A stretch of 64,000 bases of DNA from Ricordea florida (GCA_949710005.1 OX453282.1:3463501-3527500); one strand, 5' to 3'; positions 26,101 through 34,555 are shown, counted from the first letter of the stretch. Numbers and translations: made by a program. Notes: generated by a model from the letters alone, not told the origin.

Positions 26101-27606
26101 AGAGGGGGGGAATGAACACAATTCCACTGTATTGAAAACTGTTTAACCTATCAGTTTATCAAAGCGAACGGAACGGGAAAGATGCGACATATTTGCTTGT
26201 TCTGAAACTCTGACCTTTTTTTTTTAAGCATGTTCAGTTGTGGTCAGTAATTGCGAAAACTAGGCCGAGAGCCACGACAAGAGTTGTTGGCCTATATTTT
26301 TCCATTCAAATAGCTTGGTCACGTGACCTGTGACGTCAGCCATATAATTTAAGGTTAAAGATTATAGATGTAGTATTGTGGACATGTCTCATATTATGTA
26401 AGTTCATTACAGATGTGAACTTTATTACGCTTGTGTCCAAATGTTATTACAGATGGGACCTTTATTACGCTTGGGTCCAATTATTACACTTGTGCCTTCT
26501 ACAACATTCTCTAGTAAGCATCATCTCATAAACAGCAAGGATGCTTTCACTGACATTATTCCTCCCAACATGTCACTCACTACAGTTCCGTCTGATTTTA
26601 AAACTGTGATGCAGTTACAAAATTTCCACCAAGTTATCAAATATGAATTAACAATTTCCATTTGCTGTACACCAATACTTGTCAGTAATCACCCTAAATG
26701 TATGTAAATTGTTTCCAAGTTTTGCTTCTCATTCCAGAGAATTTTTTTCATTTTAGAGAATAGTGAAAGGTTGGAAGGATCATTGAAGGTTCTGAATCGA
26801 GGTACATCATTCATATCGGAGTGCATACCGCATGAACTCTTTTTCTTTCGTCTTTCTGAGGTATGGTTGAAAGTGGGAAACGTTTTGTTCGCTTTTCTAG
26901 CTATTTGCCACATTCCTGCACGGTAGGCTGCAAATCAGTGATCTTTCCCTGGTAACTTATCGTGAAGAGTCGTCCCTTCCTCAGTTTTACTATCCGTTGT
27001 GACAGCTTTCCGCGCGCATGTTGTTGACACTTTTTTTCTCGCGCACGTTCAGAACTGACGTCAAATTACGTGTAAAGTAGAGTAAGGCACACTTTTGAAT
27101 TATGATGTTGGAAGTCAAACATGAGAACCTCGTCTAAAGTTCTACCCTGTCTGTCTTTTCGCTTGTATATTTTTTTTTCTTGTCCTTGCTAATTGTTTCT
27201 TTTTGTGCAGGAAATTTCAATTTGGAATTTGTTGCCTACGAGATTGGGGGCTATGAACATAGTCTCCTCTACTAACTATGATACGAACCATCCTCTCTGC
27301 TCCATTGATCCATTAAACCCTACGAATTGTTTAAACTTCAACTGGCGTTCGTTAGCAGAGCGACAAGGAGACAGCGACAAGGAGCGGAGTGAACAGCTTA
27401 TATTATCTAAAAGGATTGTGCGTCAAATTTTGCAGGAATGGAAATTGTTGGATATGAACCATCGTCTCTGCTCCATTAATCTATTAAACGCTGTGAATTG
27501 TTTAAACTGCAACTGGCGTGCATCAGCAGAGCGACAAGGAGACAGCGACAAGGAGCGAAGTGAAGAGCTTATATTATCTAAACGGATAACAAAACCCCAT
27601 CAGTGA
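5157..27606 (+). CDS. Unidentified repetitive protein gene built from a tandem exon array
   Basis: Proposed model: start exon 5157-5163, exon 2 5255-5395, then 21 type A, four B and four C exons. Type A exons carry one base of a codon over at each end (phase 1-1), B is 1-0 and C is 0-1, so any order found here stays in frame. Summing all exons gives 6,765 nt, divisible by three, with no stop until TGA 27604-27606. Exon length differences are multiples of three, whereas introns carry 1-nt indels and stops. The predicted protein is acidic, Ser/Asp-rich, with scattered Cys, without a visible signal peptide or membrane segment, and matches no family I know. The start could also lie upstream (exon 1-51 or copy A). 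Splicing is inferred, not observed. Confidence 0.6.
5255..5395 (+). CDS. 141-nt acidic exon (exon 2), copy B
   Basis: Bounded by TTTACAACAG| and AATAG|GTACTT, phase 1-1, 47 codons like copy A. It differs by a few residues (for example YFSDVD against YFADVD). It is the last exon before the array proper and would join A1 with a G|AT Asp codon. Confidence 0.5.
   Translation: MLIKSCILKKLMTILAVTFLMLTLLLVVPLTWIPIGLTQRTKEHYQ
5404..5882. other. Intron with a diverged founder copy of the array intron
   Basis: From about 5636 the sequence matches the intron module found between all array exons (CATTCTCTAGTAAGCATC, CTTGTCAGTAAT, TGTTTCCAAGTTTT) but with more substitutions and small indels than any later copy. 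This marks it as the oldest or least homogenised unit. Confidence 0.6.
5883..6122 (+). CDS. Array exon A1 (most diverged type A)
   Basis: 80 codons, phase 1-1, with a poly-T acceptor and the distal donor GCGAAG|GTATAA; the proximal GTAAAG donor of other copies is absent. The first residues (DHFYVSMAFRDSG) are unlike the EISKRWLSIGEE start of other A exons, while the acidic core DESEAAVSDMS is shared. It has CCDEW where the others have CSHET. Position at the array edge and divergence fit an edge copy not reached by homogenisation. Confidence 0.6.
6418..7209 (+). CDS. Array exons A2 (6418-6645) and A3 (6961-7209)
   Basis: Each starts after TTTTCATTTTAG| and encodes EISKRWLSIGEE, the acidic core and a C-terminal CSTGAFCSHETRLK segment. 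A2 has the proximal donor AAAG|GTAAAG (76 codons) and, 21 nt on, a second in-frame donor. A3 has lost the proximal GT (GGAAAAGG) and must use GAAG|GTATTA, giving 83 codons. Units are about 543 bp apart. Confidence 0.6.
7505..8217 (+). CDS. Array exon pair B1 (7505-7656) and C1 (8019-8217)
   Basis: B1 opens like an A exon (EISKRWLVIGKELKGSLKA) and then switches to a hydrophobic sequence ending CDVQHRPFE at donor GAG|GTATGG, phase 0. C1 begins after ATTTTGCAG| in phase 0 and encodes a Cys-containing segment (LCSIDPLNPTNCLNCNW) and a charged one (ERQGDSDKERSEE), ending in phase 1 at AAAG|GTATAA. The 1-0 and 0-1 phases make the pair a frame-neutral substitute for one A exon. The 362-bp intron between them is unrelated to the other array introns and contains TGACGTCA at 7852-7859. 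Confidence 0.55.
8512..9283 (+). CDS. Array exons A4 (8512-8760) and A5 (9056-9283)
   Basis: A4 uses only the distal donor (83 codons). A5 has the proximal donor (76 codons) and the TLKWCST variant in place of TLNGCST, a change shared with A9, A14 and A17. Each of these four copies is followed directly by the D element, so exon variant and insertion travel together. Confidence 0.58.
9346..10544. mobile_element. TIR element D, copy 1 (non-autonomous)
   Basis: An element of 1,189 bp (9351-10539) has terminal inverted repeats of about 60 bp starting TGTAGAAGGCACAAGTGT and is flanked by ACATT on both sides, a likely 5-bp target duplication; a 3-bp CAT with longer TIRs is equally consistent. GACCTTTATTACGCTTGGGT-type words are iterated within the ends. 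No transposase is encoded. A second inverted repeat with perfect 28-bp arms (CTCCAGGTACCGGCACAGAT core) is nested inside at about 9650-9770. GTCACGTGAC (10354) and TGACGTCA (10367) lie near the right end. Confidence 0.75.
10793..12684 (+). CDS. Array exons A6 to A9
   Basis: A6 10793-11020, A7 11336-11596, A8 11913-12161, A9 12457-12684; all are phase 1-1. A7 carries a 33-nt in-frame insertion (DDVGMMLEGIT) just before the donor, giving 87 codons. A8 opens LVIGKELKG like the B exons, then continues as type A. A9 is the TLKW variant. Exons A4-A7 and A8-A11 are offset by exactly 3,401 bp, so they are two rounds of one higher-order unit. Confidence 0.58.
12747..13945. mobile_element. TIR element D, copy 2
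   Basis: 12752-13940, 1,189 bp, essentially identical to copy 1 with the same flanks, offset by 3,401 bp. Identical junctions show amplification with the array rather than a new insertion. Confidence 0.75.
14194..14997 (+). CDS. Array exons A10 (14194-14421) and A11 (14737-14997)
   Basis: A10 is a standard 76-codon exon and A11 an 87-codon exon with the DDVGMMLEGIT insertion. Beyond the A11 proximal donor an in-frame purine-rich expansion runs to the distal donor at 15060, which would add 21 codons of Lys/Arg-rich sequence if that donor is used. Confidence 0.58.
15357..16051 (+). CDS. Array exon pair B2 (15357-15490) and C2 (15853-16051)
   Basis: B2 is 134 nt, 18 nt shorter than B1, and its middle (NWEEAYIQALHLLAEFPSPS) differs strongly from B1, while the ends and the CDVQHRPFE tail are kept. 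C2 is nearly identical to C1. Phases are again 1-0 and 0-1. Confidence 0.55.
16346..17694 (+). CDS. Array exons A12, A13 and A14
   Basis: A12 16346-16606 (261 nt), A13 16923-17171 (249 nt, distal donor only), A14 17467-17694 (228 nt, TLKW). They match A7-A8-A9 at a constant offset of 5,010 bp. A14 has TGGTTTTCC where the others have TGGTTGTCC, a Leu to Phe change. Confidence 0.58.
17757..18943. mobile_element. TIR element D, copy 3 (12-bp deletion)
   Basis: 17762-18938. Same ends and flanks as the other copies. A local deletion replaces the stretch from GTCACGTGAC through TGACGTCA with GTCACGTGATAATAATAA, which removes the CRE-like site and shortens the copy to 1,177 bp. Confidence 0.72.
19192..19996 (+). 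CDS. Array exons A15 (19192-19452) and A16 (19769-19996)
   Basis: A15 has the 33-nt insertion in a variant form (NVVGMMLEGIT) and the GEMLVGNSQ variant that otherwise resembles A1. A16 opens STWEELKRSFKA instead of SIGEELNGSLKA and has a shortened distal donor context (GAAG|GTATAAGCC). The preceding intron has an extra T (ACATTTATTCC) like the intron after A1. Confidence 0.58.
20311..21023 (+). CDS. Array exon pair B3 (20311-20462) and C3 (20825-21023)
   Basis: B3 resembles B1 but with substitutions in the hydrophobic middle (YLLPAVPLRMVVFELNLP). C3 is nearly identical to C1 and C2. Phases are 1-0 and 0-1. Confidence 0.55.
21318..21545 (+). CDS. Array exon A17
   Basis: 76 codons with the TLKW variant and the proximal donor, followed by element D as in the other TLKW copies. 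It lies 8,861 bp from A9, and the same offset holds for the next element D and for A18 and A19. Confidence 0.58.
21608..22806. mobile_element. TIR element D, copy 4
   Basis: 21613-22801, 1,189 bp, with the same TIRs, flanks and nested 28-bp inverted repeat as copies 1 and 2. Confidence 0.75.
23055..23858 (+). CDS. Array exons A18 (23055-23282) and A19 (23598-23858)
   Basis: A18 is a standard 76-codon exon. A19 is the 87-codon form; its distal donor at 23927 lies after a Lys/Arg-rich purine run six nucleotides longer than that of A11, so still in frame. Confidence 0.58.
24025..24652. mobile_element. TIR element D, 5'-truncated copy 5
   Basis: Only the right half of element D is present, joined to array intron sequence at CTGACATT|TTTGTAGAGCAAAG. 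The left TIR and the nested inverted repeat are missing. The right end and its flank are intact. Confidence 0.72.
24906..25709 (+). CDS. Array exons A20 (24906-25133) and A21 (25449-25709)
   Basis: The pair repeats A18-A19 at an offset of 1,851 bp, including the Lys/Arg-rich donor extension. A21 has GEMHVGNS where A19 has GDMHVGNS. Confidence 0.58.
25875..26503. mobile_element. TIR element D, 5'-truncated copy 6
   Basis: Same truncation junction as copy 5, 1,851 bp away, so the deletion happened once and was then duplicated with A20-A21. Confidence 0.72.
26757..26860 (+). CDS. Array exon B4 (unique sequence)
   Basis: 104 nt, phase 1-0, same acceptor and the same GAG|GTATGG donor and downstream intron as B1-B3, but nearly all encoded residues differ (ending ECIPHELFFFRLSE). 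Only the exon frame and intron surroundings identify it as type B. It joins the terminal exon. Confidence 0.5.
27211..27606 (+). CDS. Terminal exon C4 with an internal C duplication
   Basis: It starts in phase 0 after TTTTTGTGCAG| and runs 131 codons to TGA. It contains two C-type segments in tandem, each with LCSI, NCLN and the ERQGDSDKERSE motif. The second follows CAAATTTTGCAG|GAATGG, which is the acceptor context used by the internal C exons, so a latent or alternative phase-0 acceptor lies within the exon. No C copy elsewhere is doubled. Confidence 0.55.
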   Translation, partial: EISIWNLLPTRLGAMNIVSSTNYDTNHPLCSIDPLNPTNCLNFNWRSLAERQGDSDKERSEQLILSKRIVRQILQEWKLLDMNHRLCSINLLNAVNCLNCNWRASAERQGDSDKERSEELILSKRITKPHQ

Positions 27607-28600
27607 AGTTTTTTCGTCGAGCGTTTAGTGTTGAGTGTGAAATGTCGATGGTCAAGGATAAACTGTCGAGAGTCTAAGGTCTAAATTTTTACTTACGGCC
27701 CTCGCCAGTGTACCCCCTACCCTAGACACTGGAAGAGAGTTTACACGTAATTGATAGAGTAGAATTTTAATGATCGATGGTCCATTAGTCATTTAGGGTT
27801 GATAGAGTAGTTTAAAATTTGACACTTGACATTCAGTCGTCAGTAACATGTCCACACTTAGGTTCCGATGAGATATCGATCGAAGATTTCGAACCAATGT
27901 TCAACTTCTCTCTAGTCTAACGTTTAGACTTTTAATTGAGGTAGAGTAAAAGTACACATTTATAACGAAAAACACAGACTTTGAGAGGTCTAATCCATCA
28001 CGAAAAGCATGAACAAGATTCTCCGACATTTTTCGCCATCCTAGCCTCTCTCACGAACCACGGGCGAAGGCAACAACGATCGCAACAAACTCCAATACTA
28101 CTTAGTATCAATTTCTACAGCGACGTAGCCAGGATTTTTTCGGAGGTAGGCACAATTTTCCAACCCCCCCCCCCCCCATCCCCAACCCCTACCCCCAAGT
28201 CCCAAATCTTTTTCAAATGACTTGATTCAAGTCAAAAATCGACCTCTTTAGGTGCGAACAGGTACATATTTCCCTGTTTTAGCGATATTCCAAGCGGGGT
28301 TCATCGGGGTTTAGTTTAATAGTCTTGGCCCCTTTATACGTGGTTGTCTTAAACAATAAAAGTATAGTAGGAATGTTTTTTCGTAGTATATACATCTTTC
28401 AGATTAAGACAACCGCTCAAGGGATCAAAATGTACCAATAAACTCTTTTTTTCTGGAATGATTTTGGGATCAATTCAAGTATCTGGGGAACTGTGCACCT
28501 ACCCCTCCCCTAACCCAACATTAACGCTAACTTTTTAACTTATTATAACTTGTTGTTTTAAGGGAAGGGCAGGTGCCCAGATACTTACGTTGATCCTCAG
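27607..28600. other. Sequence downstream of the exon-array gene
   Basis: Presumed 3' UTR then intergenic. AATAAA motifs occur at 28355, about 28436 and 28618, none clearly placed as the poly(A) signal. A poly-C run is at about 28165. An imperfect inverted repeat lies at about 28478-28590 (CACCTACCCCTCCCCT against AGGGAAGGGCAGGTG). No gene is recognised. Confidence 0.4.
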
Positions 28601-29260
28601 TATGTTAGATAAGTTGTAAATAAACGGAATCACTTTATACACTTAAAGAAGTCTTATTTGTCAAACCCTCCAGGCTTCGTAGACGGCAGGAGCGAATCAG
28701 TAATTCGCTCCTGTAGGCAATTAGAAGAAAAGTACGAATTATTATTTCCGAAGAAGACTTTGATGGGTAGGTTGCAAATAATAAACTATAAAGTCACTTT
28801 GAAAACTTTAAGAAGTTTGTTATAGTTTATTTATCAACCCCTAAGGCCTGTCGAATTAGGAACTGTTTCCAAAGATTTTGTTAGGTAGATTGTAAATAAA
28901 TGAAGGAAGCACTTTTAGAAGATGGTGTTTTGTACACTTTTATGAGTTTTCTTGACAGTTTGACTATGACTCTTACTCCATAATGTGCTATGTATGAACA
29001 TCGTCCGAATAATCAGCGGTAGCAGCTAAGTTGGGGTAAGTCTCTTAACCTGTAACAGGGTAGAGTGCGTCGTTGGAATGCGGAAGTACATGATACTATC
29101 TATAGCCTTCTTTTGGCTTGGAAATTACACAGATATTTGTCCTTGGAAAATTGATTGGTCCAAGCATAGCAGGAGAAGTGTAGGCCATTTGGAACCTGGG
29201 TGGTATCTTGGGAAGGTTTGGTCTGGGACATGCCACTGGAACTCTCAAGCTATACCACGC
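28600..29260. repeat. Diverged direct repeats, no gene
   Basis: Three diverged repeats of a GTTAGATAAGTTGTAAATAAA-like motif occur near 28606, 28767 and 28881, with a short AGGAGCGAATCAGTAATTCGC inverted repeat at about 28688-28713. The rest of the stretch shows no coding signal. Confidence 0.35.
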
Positions 29261-29510
29261 CAATAAATTGGCTAAATCAAACGAGTTGATTAAGTAAGTT
29301 ATACCACCGTAAGGTAAAAGGGAGGTGCTGACGTTTCGAGCGTTAGCCCTTCGTCGGAGCGAATAACGAAGGGCTAACGCTCGAAACGTCAGCACCTCCC
29401 TTTTACCTTACGATGGTATAACTTACTTAATCAACTCGCTTGATTTAGCCAATTTATTGTGTTTCAATTTCCCACCGACGCAGCACCAGTTTCTTTAGAA
29501 ACTATCCCCA
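29261..29510. mobile_element. Inverted dimer of a retroelement end (Penelope-like, hammerhead-like core)
   Basis: Arms 29261-29354 and 29366-29459 are 94 bp with about two mismatches around an 11-nt loop. Each arm carries ACGAAGGGCTAACGCTCG followed by AAACGTCAGC, a layout close to the minimal hammerhead ribozymes (CUGANGA, stem II, GAAA, GUC) reported in metazoan Penelope-like elements. The first core block reads CCGACGA here, so activity is doubtful. Related diverged copies lie at about 41800-41900 and 59640-59825. Family assignment is from memory and inferential. Confidence 0.45.
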
Positions 29511-30814
29511 CTATACCACACCAAGTTCACCTGAATTTTGCCAACCTGTCCTACACTAAGCCAGACACCCATGAGGGACCGATTATTACTACGCGGGATG
29601 ACGTAGCCAGCCAGTGTATAAAATTCGGTAGCGCATTCCTTTCGTCGTCTTGGGAGTCAAAAATTGCCTTGTTTTTTTAACTTTCCCGTATCCCGAGCCC
29701 GTCCCGAAAAAATTGTGTGATTTTTATTGGCTGTAACTCCGAATCACGTGCAAGTCAGGTTGGATTGCACCATGGATATCCATGATCGCACAATCAGCAA
29801 ATAAAACATAGTGCGTCAGCAATTTTAAACCAACACATCCCGCGTAAACGCCTTCAGGCGTCTTCTTGTTTATGTAGAGGGTGGGGGAATATGTTGCAAA
29901 GATGAAGATTTCTATAAGCCCCTCCCTTCTGGCCATTTAAATAGCAAGTGACCCCCCCCTTCTTCATTCCATATTTACGTGATGAGCCCTCCCCCCTGTC
30001 ACCTCGAAGGAAAAGGTTATTGGGTTATTGAAGTGGGTTATTGAAGTGACAAGCATTTTGTCAGAGGAAAACGCAGTCAAACCAAGTATTAAAGAAGATG
30101 GACCTGGCTTCTTCATTAACTAAATTTTGAGATAAAAATGGATTTATCAGTACTTCTGTGAGATAAAAAATCACTAAGGTGTACAAAATAGTGGTGTTAA
30201 AACAAAAGAAAACAATAGAATTAACACAAACTATTACAATTTAGCATGACTATTTCCCATATATATAGTTTGCACTCTTTCTTGCCCACCTTGGGCAATG
30301 TACCACTCTTAAAATGAACTTCAAACTGCTGACTCCCCTCTAAGCTTCTTTATAACAAGCTTAGCCACTCCTCTGGCCAAGCCTTGCCCACCTACATTTT
30401 TCTCCCCCCCCCCCCCCCCCCTCTACATAAATAATGACCTGTCCATAACCCTGACTAAACTCACCAAATTCCTCATATCATAGAGCCACAATTTACCAAA
30501 AACTCCTGAGGTCACCAGCACAGTCTGGATAAATTTGTCGATTTTATTTTGGTTAGTAATTCCCGGTTTTCAATTAATTTATTAGCTTCCTGGAAAATGA
30601 TACCGTTTTGTAGACCCTATCTCAGATTAAACTGCTTGAAATCATATTCTTCACAGTATCACATACCAGGAGTGATTTGCTCCTGCAGACCTACATAGCC
30701 CATATATGGCAGTACCCTCCCTTAGCTGAATTTGGACTCCGCAACCTACCACTGTCATCCTTAGTCAGCAGTTTAACACCAAATGACACGCACTCTCCCG
30801 ACGATGTAAACAAA
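29511..30814. other. Intergenic region and presumed ECM29 promoter
   Basis: No protein-coding signal. Poly-C runs occur near 29950 and 30404-30421. The last 150 bases before the ECM29 start are the presumed promoter and 5' UTR; no TATA box is evident at a suitable distance. Confidence 0.35.
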
Positions 30815-33800
30815 ATGGCGACCAGCGCGAAAGATGAACTTGGTAAAACTTTTTTTCTTCTAGCAACGCTTTAGGGTTTCTACTACATGTTTTTTCTTGA
30901 TAATCGAAATTAATAATGTAAGATGTTTTTAACCGCTTATCATTTGTCTGTTAGAACTTCTCGAGAGAGTGTTTCTACGGGTTGCATCGGCAGAAACAGA
31001 TGATCAACTTCAAAGAGTCGTAGGAAACTTTTTAACTCCCTTGTTGTTAAAAACCGGGAGTCCACATCAAGACGTGAAGAACAAGGTGGGTTGAGTAGCG
31101 GTGGAATTCAAGGGCTAGATCTCCATCTCACACAATACTTCATCACGCATTGTGTAACTGTACTGTTTCGTTCGTTCTTCAAAAACAAAACACTGAACAA
31201 TACTTGGGGCAAGATTTCCGCACAGGTCCCTACTTCATTATGCATGCTGTAGCCATACTGTTTCATTCTGCAATAACAATAAATGTTTACATGTGCATTA
31301 CTCTAAACACTTCATCTGCTGCATGCATAATGAGGTAGGAACCTGTGCGGAAATCTTGCCCAGTTCAGCTACAACATGCATAGTGAAATGCGGGGTGATT
31401 TAGAAATCTAGCCAATTTGTATAGGTAATCGCATGGGGTAGAGTAAAATTAGTATATATAACAGGACTCCATGCTGTTCAGTTAAGAAAATATTGGATGA
31501 GAAAATTCAGAGGAACACCAAAATTGGAAAAGGCCGCAGGCCGAGTCCAATTTGGTGTTCCAAGGAATTTTCGAATCCAACATTTTCTTAATTGGACAAG
31601 CACGGAGTCCTGTTGTTTGTTAATTATATAGCTACCTCTAAATCCAATATTGGCAACTGTCCAATTTTTCTTAAATTGGATAGGTGTCCAATTTAAGAAA
31701 AATTGGACAGTTGCCAATATTCGATTTAGAGGTAGTTGTATAATTAAGGATTAATATCACGTGTGTTGATGAAATTGCCTGAGTCACGCTTCTTTTCCAT
31801 TTCTGCTAATGTTTGGTATTATTTATTGTGATAGGTAATGACGCTGTTGACTCACCTCAATAAACGCTTGAAAAGTCGACCCAAGATCCAATTACCAATA
31901 GATTCACTGCTCTCACAGTATCAGGTGAGTTTCATTTCATTTATTTCTTTTAAATTTTAAAGCACCATAATCCTAAATCTTCTTTGGATTTTATAAAAAA
32001 AAAACTCTGATCTCATTTTATACTGATTTTTGGTGCCTTCTTTTGAGCTTTTTCGTATTTCTCAACCTGTGCTTGTACCTCTTGGTCTCAGGTCCCAAGG
32101 ACATTTTTAGCAGACATTTGCATGTTTTGAGGCCTAAAAAAACAATGAAAAATTTTTGCAATTATATTCTGAATATCAGTGAAAAAAAAGTTCGTTTCAT
32201 ATATGTTGTGGTTCAATTTTTTCCTCAGTTTAAATTTTATTTTCCTTTGTTTGGTAATGTATGATAATGAGTTTGAAATAATGAAAGGTAGTGGATGGGT
32301 TTAGGGTTAAAATCTCTCCCAGTACTTACAGTTTATTTGATCAACCCTTAGTAGTCAGTTTTGGAAAATACTTGGAATGATTTCTGCACAGGTCCTTACT
32401 TCATTATGCATGCTGAAGCTGTCTTGTTTGGTGTAATGCACATGCAAATATTTTTTGTGTTTGAAGAAGGAAATAATATAGTTACAGAATGCACAATGAT
32501 GTAGGGACCTGTGCAGAAATCTTACCAAATACTGTACATGTACATCACATTTGAAATTATTTTTGAGAAATGAAGTTTGTTTTTTTACTTTTTTTTTCAC
32601 TATAGGATCCTACAGTACCAGCATTTGTGAATGTGAGTATGTGTTAGTTTTGTATTACTATAATTGAATGTAACTTCCTTTATTCCCTTTCCCTTCCAGA
32701 TCTAAGTAGGAATTCTTCTTGGTGAGTACTAGATCAATGAGTGTTAGATCAATGTGTCAACATCCTTGAGTCATACATTTCTCAATTCTCATTATTTATT
32801 GGAATGACAATGTATTGATATCACAGGAAGAAGTTACATATTGTTCATGTCTGGAAGTGAAAGGATTAAACTAGTCACCACTGGTATTAGGTCTGACTGT
32901 CTGTCCTAATGTGACAATGCTTCAAATTAAGTAAAATATTAAGTTGGAAATCTGCAAATAGTTTTCAAAATTTAGGTAGAAGTTTGAAAATTGTATTTGC
33001 AAAAGACAAAAAATAGAACAACTACGCACAAGAGATGCACCCGTGATACACTTGATGAAGAAATTGCTGTAATGGTGTATATCATGGACAGTCATGTCAC
33101 GTAATGTTCAAAGTAATATTCTACTAATAGGATTTTGCCTGTCAAGTTCAAATTTTCAGTAAGTGTTATGAATAACACACATAACACTCTTGGTATTTGA
33201 TAACTGAGAATGTATTAACTTAATCGCTAAAATCCTACCAATCTACTAGCCACAAACTTGTCACAAATTTACCATGCACTGAAGGATTTTATTCGCAAAA
33301 GTAAAATGTTTGGTTGCAAATTAAATGAGCCTGTATCAATTGCAATTTCAAGCCCTGGGGAAGTGCCCAACTGACGAGTAACGTACATTAGTAAAAATCT
33401 ACTTGTAGACTAATGCAAATGCTGCAATCTGATTGGCTGAGCTACTGAAGACTATCAGCCATTAGACAGCACTTGGTTGAAGATTATTTTCAAAATGGCA
33501 ACATCTTCACATGAAGATTTAGTATTTTGGTATTTCTTTCACCGACACATGAATATTATGATTTTTACTAAAAAAATTAGATTATTCGCTCTCGATTTCT
33601 GTGAGGTGATAGTTGATTCGGCCTTCAGCCTCATCAAATGTGACGCCATAGAAATCTCGAGCTCACAATCTAATTATTAAATACAATAGAAATTTAAGCT
33701 GTTACGGTAGAGACTGGATAAGCACTGTAGTGTAGTGGTTTGCAGTCTTATGCTCCTGCTGTGAACCTGTACTACAAGTAGTCAGGATGTTTATTAACAT

Positions 33801-34555
33801 AAGATATTTTTTCTGCCTTTATTTGTCATGATAGAACTTTACTATTTTGTACATACGAATGGGATTTCCAAGGTTGCTTGCTGAGAAACAAGTGGAATTA
33901 GCTCCATTTCTAGTGAAATGCATTCAAGATAAACCTCAACCTCAGCAAGACTGGTGAGCCAAGTCAAAGTTTGTGTACATACAGGCATAATCAGTAACTA
34001 TACAACTTCTCTTTGCAAATTCACACATTCAGTGGTGAACCAAAAGGTGACGGGAGTTTAGACAGTGATCAAATGGAGGATATTTAATTGAATGCAACAC
34101 CCAAGCAGATTTTCCAAACAAACATGATATGAACTCTGTGGTACTATTCTGAATAATTATAATCAAGCAAATGATGAAAAATGGAAAAGGAGCACTGGGT
34201 ATAATTCATAGATCTTGGGAGTGAAAAGTTTAACCATGCCATGTAGAAAGCAGAGTGAAGGGGGCTTTGTCAAGGGAATCCATATCTATTTCTTGGGAAA
34301 AAGTGTTCATCCCTTTCTTTCATAATTTGCAGTCGTTCTGTAGAGAAATTGTCATTATACGAGTTATGTACAGAAAAGTACTCCCATTTTTCATTTGCTC
34401 AACAGCCTTCTTCAACTAGTTTTGCCAGTGTTAGGACAAATCAAAATGCCAGAGTCTGAGGAAGGGAGAAGTAGAATGTTTGAATTCCAGAGCAGGCCTG
34501 CCGTAGCTCAGATTCTGCTGGAATTTCTTCTTGACGTTCTTTTGATGCCTTATAG
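30815..34555 (+). CDS. ECPAS: ECM29 exons 1-6 (N-terminus)
   Basis: Exon 1 30815-30842, exon 2 30955-31085, exon 3 31835-31924, exon 4 32606-32632, exon 5 33835-33953, exon 6 34406-34555. They cover the start through the conserved [13 protein letters not shown] segment. Exon 4 is a 27-nt microexon (DPTVPAFVN), phase 0-0, between normal GT-AG introns; the junction with exon 5 ([10 protein letters not shown]) matches the vertebrate protein, so it is real. Confidence 0.95.

Larger units (their letters stand above)
5636..26756. repeat. Higher-order tandem array of exon-intron units
   Basis: The basic unit of about 543 bp is one A exon plus an intron of about 315 bp. Larger exact offsets are seen: 3,401 bp (A4-A7 with D1 against A8-A11 with D2), 5,010 bp (A7-A9, D2 against A12-A14, D3), 8,861 bp (A9-A11, D2 against A17-A19, D4) and 1,851 bp (A18-A19 against A20-A21). 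Near identity extends through introns and inserted elements, pointing to recent unequal crossover or conversion. Confidence 0.85.

Noticed and set aside
7249-26707. Recurrent 68-88 residue plus-strand frames (ending VSNHPKCM)
   Set aside because: They fall in the introns between A exons. Several copies carry a 1-nt insertion or an in-frame TAG, and the lengths are not preserved, unlike the true exons.
29078-29395. Open frames on both strands near 29.1-29.4 kb
   Set aside because: They cross the long hairpin arms of the retroelement end and show no conserved protein.
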